A stretch of DNA of 64,000 nucleotides from Linyphia triangularis (lineage: Eukaryota > Arthropoda > Arachnida > Araneae > Linyphiidae). Below, one piece after another: positions 61,462-64,000 of this stretch. The position numbers were made by a program, and so were the translations under genes. The notes under the pieces are model-generated. The model was not told where the DNA came from. It ran no database searches and was given only the letters and a program-made list of their open reading frames with translations. Each line of letters starts with the position of its first letter. Within the stretch, counting starts at the first letter, position 1. The stretch lies in NCBI GenBank assembly GCA_963978545.1, contig OZ021729.1, forward strand, positions 85,788,670 to 85,852,669, in the 5' to 3' direction.

Positions 61462-61569
61462 ACTGCTATAGAAGGCCTTTATTTTGTTTGATACCAAGGA
61501 AACGCATCCTAGAGCTTGTGCTAGATATCGAGTTCCCTTTAAAAGCGGCTGATTACTAGTTAATAACAC

Positions 61570-61903
61570 CATGGATATAGATAAACAACTGGATAGACTG
61601 CTTAGTGCTGGGAAAATGAAACTGTTGCCAGATTGCTGGGTGGACAAAAAAAAAAAAAAATTGCCGAGAATCGAAAATAAAATTTTGGGTTGTACACAGT
61701 AGAAATGTCAATAGTAGACCTTAATTAGTAGTAGAGTGTGCAAAAAAAAAAAAAATTACTTTACAAGGTTTTTCGCATTCTCATCCAAAACAAAAGTGAT
61801 CTGTGATTTGTTAATCATCCCACCAACGTCGTCAACCACCGGCGCGATTTTCCCCTTGCATTGACATCGCAGCAATCTATCCAGTAGTTTATCTACATCG
61901 ATG
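61570..61903. mobile_element. hAT-type MITE L, copy 2
   Basis: Same family in opposite internal orientation. Ends CATGGATATAGATAAACAAC and GTAGTTTATCTACATCGATG. Duplication AATAACAC (61562-61569) versus AATAATAC (61904-61911). Confidence 0.85.
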
Positions 61904-61911
61904 AATAATAC

Positions 61912-63222
61912 AGGTCTGCAACCAAAAAACTGCATAGGATTATTTTTTTACTGTTTCTCATAGATTTCTACTCACTAAAGCCGGAAAAAATTCTTAAAAA
62001 AGTGCATCAAGTCAGGTTTTCTTGAAAAAACTCATTTTTTGTAACTCATTTTGTAATTTCAATGACTTGGTGTTAGAGAATTAAGATTATGCCGAATCGC
62101 TGGGGTAAAGACTAAAAAATAAAAACCTAGTGTCACCCCTAACATCATTTTCAGAGACGCTACCGAGGAAGATGGGAACGTCAATATACTAGCTGACTAT
62201 TGTTGATGCTTAAGCGGGCACAAGAAATAGAAAGCGGAAGAAAAACTAAAGAGAAAAAGAAAAGGTTCATAAGCATAAGGAATTATAAGAACTATTATTT
62301 AGTTCAGTGTTATGAAATCGTGAGGAGGGGGGTCATGCAATCACCCTTTATTTTAGCGTAAAATCTGTACATGATGGAGGGAAATGGTGACCATTTTTGG
62401 TTGGTTGTTTTCAGATAATCTGGCGCCGTCAGCAACACGAGGGCTATAATGCGCCGAAACATTCGTCTTTAGACAAGCCAACATACTTTTACAAACTCCC
62501 ATGCCTAACACGGGACTCGGAACCCGCAACCTCGCGGTGTAGAAACTAGCTCGCTAACCACTATACCGTTTGGTCGGCGTGACCATTTTTGGATTCAGTA
62601 GTCTGGAAAACATAATAGCTAGCAAAAGCATCTCATGCAGTCGGAAAAAAAATTCCCTTTTTTTCCCCCCTTTTTCCTTTTTTTTTTCTTTTTCGAACCT
62701 GTGTAATTCGGATCCCAATGGAATAGGTTCCCATTTCCCCGAAAAGAAGAATAATTAATCTCGCACAGAGTGAAATTAAAGGAAATCGATTCTAAGGAAG
62801 AAGGCGAAAGTTCCACACTCTCTTCAACTAGATCTTCTAGTTTTGGATTGCTACTAGTTGGATTAGGAGACCATTTAAAAAAAGTATCAGACAGAACTAG
62901 AAAAGGATTTCTGAATAAAATTATTTTTAAAGAAATTATAAAAAAAAGATATTTTTAAGTACAGGGTGTTTATGATTAAAATTCAAAAAAAAAAAAAAAA
63001 AATAGTAACCATTGAACAGAATGACCTGAAATTTGACTTGTATATACTCAAAGAAAGAGAAATGTTATGGCGTAAGAAAAAAAGCTATTTCGAACAATTT
63101 TTTTTATTTTTTTCTTATGTCATACCACTGTCATCCTTTTTCGTGTATGTTGAAGTCAAATTTTTAGTCATTCTGACTGCAGTTTCTTTTTTACAGCTTT
63201 TTACCCATATATATACATAGAG
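61912..63222. other. No gene apart from the SINE at 62401
   Basis: Searched for the missing GTPase motifs (DxWE, NKxD, SAK); none seen. Confidence 0.5.
62401..62578 (-). mobile_element. SINE-1 copy
   Basis: Minus copy with perfect 14-bp duplication GTGACCATTTTTGG at 62387-62400 and 62579-62592. Confidence 0.95.
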
Positions 63223-63375
63223 TAATGAAAGTATAGTATTCGGTGGAAAATTCGGTCTTTCTCCACGTTTTGGAACATCCTGATTTCAAAAAGTGATCTA
63301 GAAGAAATGTCTGTGTCTGTGGTCAGAATAACTCCCGTACAAATTGACCTACGATATTCAAATTTAGTATGAGGG
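63223..63375 (+). repeat. Repeat family H, copy 2
   Basis: Counterpart of 57000-57200. Class unknown. Confidence 0.7.
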
Positions 63376-64000
63376 TTAGTGGTGGCCATGGGACCTACCA
63401 TTAAGGCTTTCGTCTAAGTCGAGCATGCGCAAAAGGTAGCTGCCATTGAAAACATCTTGTTTTTCAACGATTGCTAAAAAACGGCTCGAACGATTTTGAT
63501 CAAAATTGCTGTGGTAATGCCTCTTAAGGTGTTCTAAACATCCCCACCTCCGAAATTCCCTTAAAAATGTTTTAATGGCGTAAAAAGTTGAAGAACGAAT
63601 GTTTTCAACACAGTTCTCTTTACTTAAGCATACCTCATCAACGGTCGTTTTTTCTTCTCCCCTCAGTTTCGCTTATAATAAAGGATAATATATAAGGATT
63701 ATCGAAACGAACATCGCCAAAATCACCATTTTGGGATTTTTTTTTTTTTTTTTAAACAAATACAAGAATTATCCCAAAAAATATCGCCAAACTGGCCATT
63801 ACTTCTGTATGAATGATGGAAATGTACAAACGGTAAATAACACAAATTCACGTCAGTATTATAGTGTAATTGAAAGTTGTGCGATGTTCCACAACCTTAG
63901 TTACCATACCGTTTCTCTCTTCTTCGAGTGCATTGTTATGAAATTTTCACAGTTGAAATAATGACGCAGTTTTTATCAAATAAAGACTATAATTTACTAT
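63376..64000. other. No feature recognised
   Basis: AT-rich end of window; presumably still inside the RGK gene's fourth intron. Confidence 0.45.

Overview
The window is an AT-rich arthropod-type nuclear genome segment with introns carrying GT/AG borders, long homopolymer runs and a very high load of transposons. The identification as arthropod is an inference from the gene and the repeat families; no species can be named from sequence alone.

One cellular gene is supported. On the + strand, four exons (30174-31711, 37167-37403, 53133-53233, 58261-58346) join in consistent phase to encode the first 654 residues of a protein of the RGK (Rad/Gem/Kir) family of Ras-like GTPases. It has a long, low-complexity Ser/Pro/Arg-rich N-terminus (exon 1), a short basic/phospho-site block (RLRNFSVTNKG...GDSF, exon 2), the P-loop GADEVGKTS and the switch-I stretch (exon 3), and the following beta-strand region (exon 4). 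The rest of the GTPase core and the C-terminal tail must lie beyond position 64000. Introns are about 5.5, 15.7 and 5.0 kb. Intron 3 is more than half filled by a minisatellite of about twenty 135-bp units that begins almost at the exon 3 splice donor.

The 30 kb upstream of exon 1 hold no recognisable gene. There are weak promoter-like islands (around 2.2 kb and 10.0-10.3 kb, the latter with a possible tiny first exon). The remaining structure is mobile DNA: a tRNA-derived SINE of about 180 bp (14 copies, several with perfect 11-14 bp target duplications); a second and a possible third tRNA-derived repeat; a complete but dead hAT-like transposon (14303-17578) with a decayed transposase; smaller hAT-like elements; Helitron-like elements with TC/CTAG ends and a GC-rich terminal hairpin; three copies of a ~665-bp foldback element with 3-bp target duplications; TA-flanked mariner-type MITEs and inverted duplications; an RTE-type LINE fragment; and two LTR-like fragments. 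Several are nested three deep, so the relative order of insertion can be read.

I do not see a CRISPR array, operon or other bacterial system. The most unusual items are the in-frame 135-bp minisatellite beside the GTPase exon, the pristine 80-bp inverted repeats of a MITE nested in a SINE, and the foldback family with a readable empty site.
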